Shown: positions 44,581 to 56,388 of the stretch, in pieces
Layout: the number at the start of each line of letters is the position of its first letter
Position numbering within the stretch: position 1 is the first letter of the stretch
Assembly (NCBI RefSeq): GCF_037176765.1
Contig: NC_090022.1
Span: 87,431,891-87,495,890, forward strand
Direction of reading: 5' to 3'
DNA length: 64,000 bases
Source of the DNA: Anolis sagrei
Taxonomy: Eukaryota > Chordata > Lepidosauria > Squamata > Anolidae
Program-made: the position numbers and the translations under genes
The notes under the pieces: model-generated
Seen by the model: only the letters and a program-made list of their open reading frames with translations
What the model was told of the DNA's origin: nothing
Databases searched by the model: none

Positions 44581-47367
44581 ATGAAATGCGTCTATATACT
44601 GTTTTCTCATAGAGGTGAACATATTTGCAAGTTATCTGTTCAAGCATTAGCTCTGATCCATGAATTCTAGTGACATAATAAAGTGGCAGTTTTCACCATG
44701 TTATTATAATCTCTTGTTTCTCTAAGAGTGAATTTACTACAAGACTTAACATACTACTACACTATATTTTGACTCTAAGACTGTGGTTCATTTTATAATT
44801 TTTAAAAAATTAATACTGAATCAGCAAAAATCATAGACAATGGAATCAAAATACCAGGGGTGAATCAGTAGAGTGATACAATGGGCTCTTGGTTTCAGTT
44901 GGAATTTGATTTCAGGACTCCCCGTGAAGACCAAAGTCTTACTGCAGAAAACAGTCAATAAGAAGAAGAGCTGATCCAGAATAACTCAACAAATTCTTTG
45001 CTATCGTCAACCCTGAAAACAGGTTTCAACATGAACAGAAGAGACAGGTGCTTAAAACCAATTCATAAATGTTACTGGTGCTACTGGAAGGTATCTCTAT
45101 TATCTGCTTGTTTCTACATGAAATAGATTGTAATTCAAGCATTAACAAGCTTATTCTATATATAACACTGGAAATCCTGTAAATTCAAATACTTAGTCCA
45201 TAATCAATGCTCTTAAGCACATTTTGCATAATTACTTTTTCATTTATATTTCAACTGATTACAAAATAAAAGCATCTGATATGTGCCTATTCTTCTATTT
45301 TGTAAATCTCCAAAACTAGATTCTCATAAGTTTCAATACACTTTAACTACAGCAAGTGTAGTTCTTAAAACAAACAAGACCTTCCCTCTTAAAAGTCTTA
45401 ATTCCTTACCAACTGACTATATTAAGGCTTCCAAATTTACACAATATTTACCAGTAATAGTGTGCCAGGAAAATAAGAAAATTTCACGCTGCTGTGGATT
45501 TTTCACCCCCTGCCATCAGATTTGCAGTACTCCCAGTCAAATCCACATTGGAAACCACATATGGCTGACCACTAGGAGAGCTGCAAAACAGATTAAGAAA
45601 AAGAAAAGAAAATCCAGTTAAGAGTATAACTCCAAATTTGTGTAAAAGGAGTTTAAATAAATAGGGTTAAAAATCTGGAATACCTCAAGACTTTATTTGC
45701 ATTAACTAAACATGACAAACTCTGAAACACCTGATATTTGTACTCCCACCCTCTAAAGTACTTACAATACTTCATCGTTTTGGTGAAAGCAAGTTAGAAT
45801 AACTTCCTAAAGAAACAAGAAGACACTCAAGTCCCTGAAAGTCATGGTCATTGGCTCCCACCATTTCAAAAAGTGAAAATTCAAGAGTTATGTTAGGCTA
45901 GTTTCAGAAAAATTGCAATTTACTTTGAAAAGGCTATTGGAATGGCTGATGCAAAGTTCTTCAATGTTCGTCTCACTTTCAGTTCTCAGAAACAGCCACA
46001 GTACAGTTTAACGCAATGAACTCTTTAACTCATCCACTTAATCCAAACTGTGAATCCATCTGCAAGGTTGTTGCATTGGTTTACATTAAAAAATTTCCAC
46101 AGCACAAACATTGGTCTTAGCAATAGAGAAAAAACAAAACTGATCTTGGAGATCGGAAAAGCAAGAAGGACAATGGGAATAGAAAAAAAGGAGAAATCCA
46201 GGCACCAAAAGCTGTCTGAGATAGGAAAGAACATAATATTGAGGCTGACATAAGAAATGAGAGAGCGGCTTTAGCTTATGATATTTTCAGCTTGACAGCT
46301 TTACAGGTCACTAAAGACAATGGGTCAAAAGAAAGACAGAGAAACTGAATTGGAGAGAAGGTGGAAGAGTGTCTTTTATACTCAGAAGCATATGTTGGGA
46401 GTTGAAGCCAAGATAACAAAAAGCGCAGTGTGAAAAAAAGAATAGTGGTCAAGAAATAACCTTTATGCGTAAATTAATATTTGTTATCTCTTTCATGCCT
46501 GCAGCATATTTTAGAACACAGCTGTATTCGTCTGGCTCACACTGGCTTAAAAGACTCGTACAGTATAACTATGAGCATATCACTAACTAGCACTCCTTCA
46601 GTCATCCGCTTAAATTTATGATACTTGAAAATGAAGAAACTGAACCAACAGTCCAAAAGAAGCCTCAACACTGCTTTACACAATAGTCCTTATTACTATT
46701 CTCTCCCTACTAAAAATGTACTTAATATTTGCTAAAATAGCATGTTCTTCCTTTCAGGATTAATCATTGTCACTTTGAGATTGCCCATGACCCCAAATCT
46801 TCTTTCATCCTAAACTGATTTCAGCTGATTAGCTCCCACCATATAACAAAATGTATTGCTACTGGGGAAATAAGCATGTTGCTAGGCATTCTTGATGACA
46901 TGTATTATTTCCTTGTCTCAATGTTTTCTTATATAAGCAGAAACGTTCATACTTCCAAGCAGGACATTATAGGAAAGTAGGGTTGTAAAGCTATGTGCTT
47001 CCAGGCAAAACTGCACAAACAGCATGTTCATATTCTCTAAACACACATATATATATATATTCACTGAAAATACAGAGGAACTAAGTTCTACATCTCTGTT
47101 TTCTATGGACACAAGCGTTTTTAATCTTCAAAGAAAATATTGTGGCGAGCTATAACCAATAAACATTGTGCTGCATAGTCTAAACATTTCAAACATCCTC
47201 TTGGGCAAATTACTATATTACTAGTACAAATTGTACCAAGAGATATAACCCAAACACCATGTTGTGCAACCTGAAGTGTCCTTGCACATAATAATATACC
47301 AGTTTTAATGTGACAGTCTACTGCTGTATAGGTACATGCTACGGACAAGGGTCACCCTACAATTATA

Positions 47368-47723
47368 CAGTAGATTCTCAGTTAACCGGAACTCAGGCAA
47401 CAAGAATTCTCAAGAAACTGCCAAAAAAATCAAAGAAATAATACTTTGAATAAAAATTAAAATAAAATCAATTTTAGTGGAACAGAGCTGTTTTTATAAT
47501 ACAGTAAAACTGTATTACATTAAGCTAAGTTTATCTTTGACATACTTTGATTTTAATTACTGTTTCAACATTCATATCAAATCAGTACAGAGTTTATGAT
47601 ATGGTTTAGTATGAGATATAGTATTAGTGAAGCCTATTTTAATAGTAATTCTCAAGCAACCAGAAACTACAACTTAACTGACATCTAACAATCCTCACTG
47701 GTGCCAGTTAACTGTGTCTACTG
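47368..47723. mobile_element. pogo/Tigger-like MITE, 356 bp, TA TSD
   Basis: Starts CAGTAGATTCTCAGTTAACC and ends GCCAGTTAACTGTGTCTACTG (inverted); TA at 47366-47367 and 47724-47725. Internal ACAGTAAAACTGTATTACA. No coding capacity. Confidence 0.75.
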
Positions 47724-48258
47724 TAATATGGTGCTAGCTGAGCTTTCTTCCAATCATAATTATTCTACATACAGCTTTTGATACAATAAATGTGAAAATG
47801 TGTGTCCCTTTAAAAATATTACATCATTTAGTGTGCTGTCCAGGGATAATAAGCAGACAATTGTGTTCACAATACATAAAACTACAAATATTGGAATCAG
47901 TTGGGAATGCTGCTTTTTAAGTAAAAATCTGCTCTACTTTCCATAATAATTAAGATAACATGCAACCAGATGCCTTGGCTCTCTACATATTTGGAGCTGC
48001 CAGTTCAATTAACAATTCTTTGCAAAATAATATTGCACTCTGTCTTCACGCAAAGGAGAACATTATTTCCGAAGGCCATATTTATCATTCATGGCAGATC
48101 AATCCTAAGATTCTTTAGCTGCATTGCATAGATTTTATGACAAAAATATTACTCATCTCAGGTGTATAATACTATACAAAAATTATGAGTGAGCACCTGA
48201 CTATCTGGTACATTGCCTTGCAAAGATGTCCCTCTGAAAGAGTTTGCATCACTACTAA

Positions 48259-48546
48259 CCGTGGAGCCCCTGGTGGTGCAATGGGTTAAACCCTTGTTAA
48301 ACCCTTGTGCTGGCAGGATTGCTGATCACCCAACGGTTTGAATCCCAGGGAGAACGGGTTGAGCTCCCTCTGTCAGCTCCAACTCCCCATGCGGGGACAT
48401 GGGATAAGCCTCCCACAAGGATGGGATAAAAACATCAAACATCTGGGCATCCCCTGGACAACGTCCTTGCAGATGGCCGATTCTCTCACACCAGTAACAA
48501 CTTGCAGTTTCTCAAGTTGCTCCTGACATGAGAAAAAAACCAAAAA
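48259..48546 (+). mobile_element. tRNA-derived lizard SINE, 8-bp TSD
   Basis: GGAGCCCCTGGTGGTGCAAT (A box), GTTTGAATCCCAGG (B box), TCTCTCACACCAGTAACAAC and a poly-A end. Flanks ACTACTAA at 48251-48258 and 48547-48554. A short duplication GTTAAACCCTT occurs in its head. Same family as 9310-9579. Confidence 0.85.
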
Positions 48547-50454
48547 ACTACTAATCTTCAATTAGCAGCTACGTCACTGCTGCTTTGTATTTTCTGAGCT
48601 TGAAGAAATTCAGGATGATTCAATAACACCCCTGCATGCTCTTGGCCCACTCCCTAATCCCTGACATGTAAATTCATACTAGTGTTGGGATGCTGCAGGC
48701 CTAACTGCTATACAGGTCTTTAAATCAAAGTTATACGGAAGAAACTTCAACAACTTTAGGAGGTTACCACTATAGTAGGGAAATCACTCTGCAATCCTCA
48801 AGAATCCCTAGTTAATTCTAGCAGAGGAATTCCTACAGCATTAACATGGTTCCATCCTGCTCACTACTTTAAAATTTTCTTGATGTAAATATCTGCTGAA
48901 ATCCAAAACATATACAAAGCTTCTCAAACATTAGCTTTATAGAGTTATGGCTCCTATTTGGGACACATTTATAGTTCTCTGTCTTTGAGGATTATGTTGC
49001 AGGTTGAAAAATTCAGGATTTTCTCTATTCTGCCAAGGTTAAGTATTGGTTTGATTGTATCACTGCTTTGCACCTGGCAATTTACGAGATGCGGCAATAG
49101 ATTCCTAGTTTGTATGAACCTTGCTAGGTCTCGCAAGAGAAAAAGGCACCTATGACCTTACACTTGGATCAACTTCTACATCTTACCATACAACAGCACA
49201 GGGGGAAACACTTCCTGGAAACAGTGGGAATCTAGTCTCCATTTCAGAGTTTGATTTTGTTATTCCATCTAATTCACATACAAATGTGAATCATTTGTTT
49301 TGCAGACTCATTTAGGAAAACAAAAATTATTTTGAAAGTCTGACTGAGCGCAGTCACAGCGCCAAATACTGATGAAAAGGGGACATGTTTTTACAAAATG
49401 AACATGCTAGTTCTAGGTGTCTCTGTTCAGACTGATAAAAACCTCTTCATGCCATTTTCATTTTCTTTTAAAAAAATCTTAGTGATTAGGTTTCTAGTTT
49501 CTAGTCATGATCAGCCAGTTTCCAGGAAAACAGGCCTTGAGTTATCAAGGCTAAATTTGACTTATGTATGTTTAGACAACAGATTTGGTGGCATAACAAT
49601 TTTTAATTGCCAGTTTAGAGTAGACCATGTGTGTTTTGCAACAGACAAGTCTAATATGCATATTTTCTTGTCAACTTTACGGTATCGACATGTGAAATAC
49701 AATTTTAAACCCCAATTATAATACAAGAAGTAATAAAACAGTATCTTACTGCTATTATAATGAGGATCTTTTGTAATATTTGTCTATTTGTCTAGCACCA
49801 CACCTTCATTTGAAGTAGGTAATGCATTTTAGGCAGAGATTATACTACTGCTACAAGCTAACTTTGTGTTTACTGGGAACTTATGAAATATTTACCTTTA
49901 TATAACATGCTACATCTCAATGCTTCATTGTTTAACTCATTCAATACCATATAAATGCGCAGTAGGGCCTAAATATCCAGAAGGCACCAGATCCTGTTTT
50001 ACCATGGAATCTAGGCATGATGAGCCCTGGTCAGTACTTGGATACCAGGTGCTATACGCTATATTTCAAAAGAGGGAACTGACAAAAATATTTCTGAGTA
50101 TTCTTTGCTTAAGAAAAACGTATGAAATTTGTGGGGGAATCATACGTCAACAAGCGACATGAAAGCTAGCACACACATGCAGAGTAATATGATGGCCTTG
50201 TTAAATGTCTTGTCTTTTCTCTTTAGGCAATGAGATTATGACTCAGGTGAGTAAGAAAGCTGCCAGAACTGAGCTCTCATTCTCTCCTCTGGAAGTTCAC
50301 TGTGTTTCTGTGCTGAGAGGAGGAGAAGGTCCCCTTTTATTCCCCGATATGGAATACAAGCAAGCTGCTGCCAATTGCAAACAGACGTAATCCTACCACA
50401 TTTCTATAATGGATTGACAGGAACTCCCTTCTTCCATGTTATGTATCATAACTG

Positions 50455-50597
50455 TGGGTCCTTCGATCATAGCCATATAACCCAGAATATCAAGAAAGAT
50501 AATTCACAATATCGGCTTTGAACTGGATTATCTGTGTCCACACTGCCATATAATCCAGTTCAATGTGGATTTCATACAGCTGTGTGGAAAGGGCCTA
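50455..50597. mobile_element. PIF/Harbinger-like foldback MITE, partial
   Basis: CATATAACCCAGAATATCAA at the left, a TTGAACTGGATTATCTG/CATATAATCCAGTTCAA stem, and the end GTGTGGAAAGGGCC followed by TAA. Relative of the copy at 57336. Confidence 0.6.
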
Positions 50598-52539
50598 AGA
50601 AAGCAGGCAGCTTGATCTGCTTCTATGCTGGACATACAGGAAACAATGTTACTTCCTGTGCATTTGTCATAGAAACAGTAAGCTGATGGTAGAGGGATGG
50701 CTCAATGTTGTCCTCAGCAGGGCTCTGCTTCCACTTTGTCTACTATGGACACATGATGGATTGGTGAAGAAGGCATGAAATGCTCCACACTAGTGCCAGT
50801 GACCCACTTTGTTTCAGGTGCAACATGTCCTTCATAGAAATCAAGATTGTGGGGGAGGAATGGATCACTCCCATCCTCCACTGCCAATCTGCTACATGTC
50901 TAAGCAGGTTGCACAGGAGGAAAAATTTCTCCCTGTGTGTTCAGCAACAAACAATAGGGCTTTGCTTTTACTTGTCTACTTCTCAAGAGGGGCTGGCAAC
51001 GAAGAAACAGAATGATTCGTGTATCCTCCATCAGCTCCAATTATGAGTTTAAAAACAGACAAGTTGAGCTTTTTATAGGTAAATAACTTTGAGGACTAAT
51101 TTACAAGACTGGTCCAGTATGAATGGCATAAAGGCATAAAATATACTTGTTGATTTACTGTTGCCTACTATCAATGTTCTTGCCATATGGCAAAACAACA
51201 CATATACAGGATCACAATGAGAAATCTTTTATCTATCTGTGTTTATGAATTGGGTGTCAATTTTGTACACAAAAACTGAAACCACTGAGCCTAGTTTTTG
51301 AAAAACAAAAATCAGAATAAGCAGACAACAACTCTGGGCACAAATACTAGCTGGAGCATGCTATCACAACCCACATCCTGAACTGTCTCATTCTTTGTAG
51401 TATATGAACATCAAAACAGTGCTTTTAGAGAAGTTCTTCCCAACCCCGATGACAAGCATTGTTTTTTCACAGGATGAAGGCAACATTGGCATTTTTAGCT
51501 ACCATTACAATATGTTTACTAAAAATATAGTTCATCAATCCAGAGAATATAATGATGAAAATGGAGGTGTGAAAATACTAAAAATATATACTAGTCCATG
51601 CATTTATTTTTATATTTCAGTTCTTCCTCAATTATTCAAACACCCCATATAGCTTGAACTTATCAAGACTGTACTCAGGAGTTCACATGAAAGTGATGTA
51701 CATTTGTCTCCTTAGAAAAAATGAATTTATCCAATGGTTTAGGTGAAAAGGGGGATACAGTTTTAATTTATATGCAGCTGGGCCCATTTCAGCAACAGTG
51801 TGAATAAACCTCACAGAGGAGACTTCATTCCTAGCAGCACCTCTAGAGCCTAGAACAAGTAAAATTACCCCAACAAAAATTGTGATATAATTCTGGGAAC
51901 TTCTAACGGATTAAAAAATGCAAGATACAATAACATTGGCAGTCAATACATGCAAACCTTCATATTTGAACCAAATAATCACTATAGGTATTCTTTAATC
52001 CCTTTGAATGTTATATCTGTTACTATTACATATAAAATACATATAGGAAAATAGCCCAAGACACATGTAAATCTGCAGAAACCTTTAACTGTTTGGAACA
52101 CAATTCAAATATTTTCTCTGGGATGAATTTGTTAAACATAATTAGGTGAATACCTTATTTTTGTCTAGTTCTCAATAATATTCTTTTCACAATCTTATTT
52201 AGAAAATTCTGAAAGTCCCGAAAGTACTAAGATATTACAGCATTTTGTTCCAAATAATGGAATCCACTGTTTCTCCCTTGTTTTGCGTCAAAAAAAGAAA
52301 AGAAAAGAAAGAAAATTGTAAATAATTTTTATATTTTAAAAAAGCACTTTTATGAATAGATATAACGGACAAAAGATTGGTTAGTCAAAAATAATTCTAA
52401 GTCTACACTGTTAGCACTCGTTTCCCATATAATATTTTTAATTTTATGGTATGGCCCATAGCCAATTTTTCAATAAATTTTTACTTCGAATGTGTTTTAA
52501 TGTTTTTTAACTGTGATTTTAAAAATACTATTTATATTT

Positions 52540-52735
52540 AATCCTGTTTTAATATTCATGTATTTGTATATTCTAAATGGCTGTGCTGATGCTTCTATGT
52601 TTTTTGTGTTGTTTCAATTGCTATTATTACTATGTGTATTGTATTTTTGTTGTAAGCCCCCCTGAATCCCTGAGAGGGGCAGGATACAAATAAAGTTGTT
52701 GTTTTTGTTGTTATTATTATTATTACTTGATACAC
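52540..52735 (+). mobile_element. LINE 3' end (L2-like) with (TTG/TTA)n tail
   Basis: TTGTAAGCCCCCCTGAATCC then GAGAGGGGCAGGATACAAAT and a trinucleotide tail. No coding part. Confidence 0.65.
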
Positions 52736-53740
52736 AAAAAGATTAGTACACAACAAACAGGATCACTGTGCTGGCTGTTCTACTGGATCACACGTTGGAC
52801 ACTTCCCAAGTGTCTAGGACTATGTGATGTATCGGCGAATAATGTGTGCTGATCCAAGTAGAGTGGCCTTTTGCAGATGACAGATGGTGATTTTGTCAGC
52901 GCCAATGGTTTTTAAGTCCAGGCCAACGTCTTTAGGCACTGTACCCAGTGTGCTGGTCACTACTGGGACTACCTTTACTGGCTTGTGCCAGAGTCTTTGC
53001 AGTTTGATCTTCAAATCCTCATATTGTTATTAATATTTGATACATAAGATGATCAGTATACAGCAAATGTTGGCTTTTGTATTTGATCACACGTCGGACA
53101 CTTCCCAAGTGTCTAGGACTGTGTGATATATTAGTGAATAATACATGATGATATAAGTAGGGTGGCCTTTTGCAGCTGACAGATGATAATTTTGTCAGCG
53201 CCTATTGTTTTTAAGTGCAGGCCAAGCTCTTTACGCACTGCACCCAGTGTGCCGATCACCACTGGGACCTCCTTTACTGGCTTGGGCCAGAGTCTTTGCA
53301 GTTCGATATTTAAATCCTCATTTTATTATTATTTAATACATAACAAGATAAGTACACAGCACAAGATCAGTATGCTGGCTTTTGTATTTGATCACACGTC
53401 AGACACTTCCCAAGTGTCTAGGACTGTGTGATGTATTGGCGAATAATGTGTGCATTATTATTATTATTATTTTACTGACACAATAACACAGTATGTCACA
53501 GCAAATGAAATCTATATGCTGGATTTCGTATCACAAATCACAAGTTGAATGCTTCCTAAGCGTCTAGGACTTTGTGATGTATTTTCAAATGATGCGCGCA
53601 GATCCAAGTAAGGTGGCCTTTTGCAGTTGAGAGATTGCGATTTTGTCAATGTTTATTGTCAATTATTATTATTATATTTTACTGACACAAAATCACAGTG
53701 TGTCACAGCAAACAAGAGCTATATGCCGGATTATTATTAT
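52736..53740 (-). repeat. Tandem array of a retroelement-derived unit
   Basis: About 300-bp units start near 52736 and 53037, followed by shorter partial units near 53336, 53480 and 53667, separated by ATT-rich runs. Shared blocks include GACACTTCCCAAGTGTCTAG and GGTGGCCTTTTGCAG. On the minus strand the first unit reads KIKLQRLWHKPVKVVPVVTS and GADKITICHLQKATLLGSAH, a block I associate with the end of a non-LTR retrotransposon frame, but I cannot fix the family. Confidence 0.7.
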
Positions 53741-53744
53741 TATT

Positions 53745-54345
53745 AGCTGTCCCCTGCTACGCGTTGCCGTGACCCAGTCTGTCTATATGTGTTTTGTGTG
53801 TATGTGTGTGTGTATGTTTGTGCATATGTATGTTTGCATATATATGTGTGGTTTTATGCGTGCGTTGTAATGTATTTTTGTTTTGTTTTTTTGGCTTTTT
53901 AAGTCTCTTCTGCTGCGTTTTTCAGTGTTTTATATGTGATGCTCACTTGTTGTCCTGATAGGTGACTTGCATCCAAATTTGGTGTCAATTCGCCCAGTGG
54001 TTTTTGAGTTATGTTAATCCCACAAACTAACATTACATTGGGTTGTTGTAGGTTTTTCCAGGCTATATGGCCATGTTCTAGAGGCATTTTCTCCTGACGT
54101 TTCGCCTGCATCTATGGCAAGCATCCTCAGAGGTAGTGAGGTCTGTTGGAAGTAGGAAAATGGGTTTATATATCTGTGGAATGACCAGGGTGAGACAAAG
54201 AACTTTTGTCTGCTGGAACTAGGTGTGAATGTTTCAACTGACCACCTTGATTAGCATTTAATGGCTTGGAAGTGTCTGGGAGGAATCTTTTGTTGAGAGT
54301 GATTTGATGTGCCTGATTACATTTTTATTTATATATATTATTATT
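53745..54345 (+). repeat. Unclassified interspersed repeat split by a Penelope-like insertion
   Basis: Begins GCTGTCCCCTGCTACGCGTT, has a TGTGTATG microsatellite, then GGTGTCAATTCGCCCAGTGG and TTTTTGAGTTATGTTAATCC, up to ACATTACAT; it resumes after the insertion as ATTTTTATTTATATA. A frequent lizard repeat whose class I cannot give. Confidence 0.5.
54036..54325 (-). mobile_element. Penelope-like element 3' fragment, minus strand, 7-bp TSD
   Basis: Reads GTTGTTGTAGGTTTTTCCAG, GTTCTAGAGGCATTTTCTCC, TATGGCAAGCATCCTCAGAG and TTGATTAGCATTTAATGGC, the reverse complement of the end of the copy at 8560-8790. ATTACAT borders it on both sides, fitting insertion into the surrounding repeat. Confidence 0.75.
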
Positions 54346-54459
54346 ATGCTAAGCTGCTTTGAGTTCCCTTGGAATCTTTTGTTGAGAGTGATTTGATGTG
54401 CCTGATTACATTTTTATTTATATATATTATTATTATTATGCTAAGCTGCTTTGAGTCCC
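54282..54459. repeat. 89-bp tandem duplication
   Basis: GGAATCTTTTGTTGAGAGTG through GCTAAGCTGCTTTGAGT occurs twice, starting at 54282 and 54371, nearly identical. It spans the end of the Penelope fragment and the LINE tail after it. Confidence 0.85.
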
Positions 54460-54500
54460 CTTCTGGGGAGATAAAGCAGGGTATAAATATAATAAAGAAT
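54340..54500 (+). mobile_element. LINE 3' end (L2-like)
   Basis: GCTAAGCTGCTTTGAGTCCC, CTTCTGGGGAGATAAAGCAG and GGTATAAATATAATAAAG; the first part is doubled by the 89-bp duplication. Confidence 0.6.
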
Positions 54501-54584
54501 ACCTTTTATTGATAACTCACATTAAAACACACACATAACTTCAATAAACATAGCTGATTAAGAATTTTTTGAGAACCTTGAAAC

Positions 54585-54645
54585 TTAGAATCATAGAATC
54601 AAAGAGTTGGAAGAGACCTCATGGGCCATCCAGTCCAACCCCCTA
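54585..54645 (-). mobile_element. CR1 LINE 3' terminus, minus strand
   Basis: AGAATCATAGAATCAAAGAG, TTGGAAGAGACCTCATGGGC and CATCCAGTCCAACCCCCT, nearly identical to the end of the CR1 copy in intron 3, so young. Confidence 0.85.
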
Positions 54646-55539
54646 TAAGCATATTGTAAGCATATACTTACAATATATATGCTATAAAGTCTCCCCTTTA
54701 TTCTGAATGGCTAGCAAAGCTTTAGCAGCTTAATGCTATCCTTTATGCAAAAACATACCGAACAGACTTGCTTTTGTACCTAGCCCGCAGAGCTCTGCCT
54801 CCTAATCCTCCTGTTTACCCCTATCTGTGCGTGTCCCCCAGCCTCTGTGGCCCAGCCACCTACCTGCACGGCATACATCCCTGCCCCCTATCTCCTTTTC
54901 CATTGGCCAGCAGGGCTGCCAATCACCCCCTCAGCTAACGCTCTTGCCTTTCTATTTCAGACACAGGCTGCCTATTGTGGCTGGGCCTGCGAGCAGCAGC
55001 AGCAGCCTAGGCTAAGCTTGACTCCCATCACGAAATACAGGTTTTTTGTTTTCCCACGGAGGAAGCAAGCAAGGAAGGAAGGAAGGGAGCAAGGGCTTTT
55101 GTGCAGAGCAATGACAACAAAGCTTACTGAAATCGAGGCAATGGGGGAGGAGGGAGGGAATGGGAGGGAAAGGAAGGGAAAAGAGAAGCAGCTGCCTGGC
55201 GCAAGTTTCCTTTCTTTTCCAGATGAGGCGATACCTGAGACCTCGGGCTTCCTTCGGAGGGGCTTCGGGGGAAAGGAGAGGCTCTGGGCTCCAGGGCGGG
55301 TGGGTCCGCAGGCTCCCAGGGCAGGGATCCGAGCCGGCCTGCCTGCCTGCCTTGCTCTTGCCTGCCTGCCTTCCGCCTCCTCGCCCCCTCTCCCGCCCCC
55401 CTCAAGCCCGGCTCTTGTCAACAAGCACTTAGGACCGAGGACGTCACTTCCTTCGGAGCCTCGCCGCGGCTTCCAGGAAGGCTCAGCCGCAGCTAGGCCC
55501 ACGCGCCACTACCACAACACAACAACAACAACAAACGCC

Positions 55540-55757
55540 TATCAGGGCCTGGGCGAACTTGGGCCTTCCCTCCAGGTGTTTTGGACTACAACTCCCACAA
55601 TTCCTCACGGCCTCAGGCCCTTTCCTTTGCCCCCTCAGCCGCTTAAGCGGCTTAAGCGGCTGAGGGGGCAAAGGAAAGGGCCTGAGGCCGTGAGGAATTG
55701 TGGGAGTTGTAGTCCAAAACACCTGCAGGAAGGCCCAAGTTCGCCCAGGCCCTGATA
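55540..55757. mobile_element. 218-bp near-perfect palindromic MITE in the CpG block
   Basis: The arms TATCAGGGCCTGGGCGAACT and AGTTCGCCCAGGCCCTGATA are exact inverted copies and continue through GGTGTTTTGGACTACAACTC with only a few differences to a centre of repeated CCGCTTAAG units. Related diverged MITEs lie at 56.9-57.3 kb. High arm identity means recent insertion. Confidence 0.85.
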
Positions 55758-56110
55758 TATATGTGTGTGTGAGCTCCTCTTCGTAGGCCCAATGGCCTTC
55801 ACCCTAACAGAAGCGGGCCTTTTGTGCCAAGAAAGCAACCAAGCCACCCTGAGGCCTGGCTCAGGCTTCTCCATCTTGCCGCCTGACTGGTTTAGGTTCT
55901 CCTTTCTTCCTTCCCTGAGAAGGAGGTGACGCCCACGCTCTCGTTTCCCCCTCAGGGGCGCTTCATCTCCCTCAGGGCCTCCTCAGAGGCGCCCCCGTCC
56001 TCCTCCTCGTCCTCCGACCAACCGTCCCTCAGAGAGGAGAGAGCTTTTTCTCATCTCCCCTAGTTCCTGCTCCCTCCATCCGCCCCCTTCTCGTCCTCCT
56101 CGCTCCGTAC

Positions 56111-56270
56111 CTGTGGCTGCCGCATCCCCGTCTCGTCTCCGCTGCCTGCCTGGCTCTTTGTTTCCTGCCGCGGGCCGGACGGGAGAACAGGCTCCCCCCA
56201 CCGCTGCTGCCGCCGCCTCCGCCTCCTCTTCTTCCTCCGCCTCCCGCTCATGGGAAGCAAATAAGCATCA
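56111..56270 (-). other. CNOT6: Candidate non-coding exon 1 of CNOT6
   Basis: On the minus strand CCACAG|GTACGG at 56111/56110 is the best splice donor seen in the CpG block; it would join to the exon 2 acceptor at 38514 across a 17.6-kb intron. The 5' limit is a guess from the divergent YY1-like motifs. Purely inferred from signal strength; transcript data would decide it. Confidence 0.45.
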
Positions 56271-56388
56271 TGGCGGCGGTAGGCAGGCAGGCAGGCAGGC
56301 TTCAGGGTCCTCCGCCGAAGGAAGCGGTTGGGCCTGAAGATGGCGGCGTTTGGGGTCGCTGGGAGGTCCGGAGGAAAGGCCACGCGTG
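56270..56388 (+). other. Candidate first exon of a divergent plus-strand transcript
   Basis: Two plus-strand ATGs (56270 and 56340) lie in YY1-like ATGGCGGC contexts, and a good donor ACGCGTG|GTGAGT follows at 56388/56389. From the second ATG the peptide would start MAAFGVAGRSGGKATR. I do not recognise this N-terminus and see no downstream exon in the window, so it could be a long-range protein gene, a lncRNA or promoter-divergent transcription. Confidence 0.3.

Larger units (their letters stand above)
38515..56110 (-). other. CNOT6: CNOT6 intron 1 (if exon 1 is as proposed)
   Basis: About 17.6 kb separates the first coding exon from the CpG block. It holds the SINEs, L1, MITEs, tandem array, Penelope fragment and palindrome listed separately. 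Stretches without an assigned element (38.5-40.7, 44.6-47.3, 48.6-50.4 and 50.6-52.4 kb) show no exon I can support. Confidence 0.5.

Noticed and set aside
45283-45621. 112-codon plus-strand frame in intron 1
   Set aside because: Low-complexity lysine-rich end, no homology recognised; consistent with chance.
49398-49721. 107-codon plus-strand frame in intron 1
   Set aside because: No recognisable domain, AT-driven codon use, no neighbouring exon; consistent with chance.
54847-55755. 302-codon plus-strand open frame in the CpG block
   Set aside because: Proline/arginine-rich composition follows from high G+C; it runs through the MITE palindrome and has no recognisable domain. A 176-codon frame overlaps it on the other strand, which is typical of chance frames in CpG islands.
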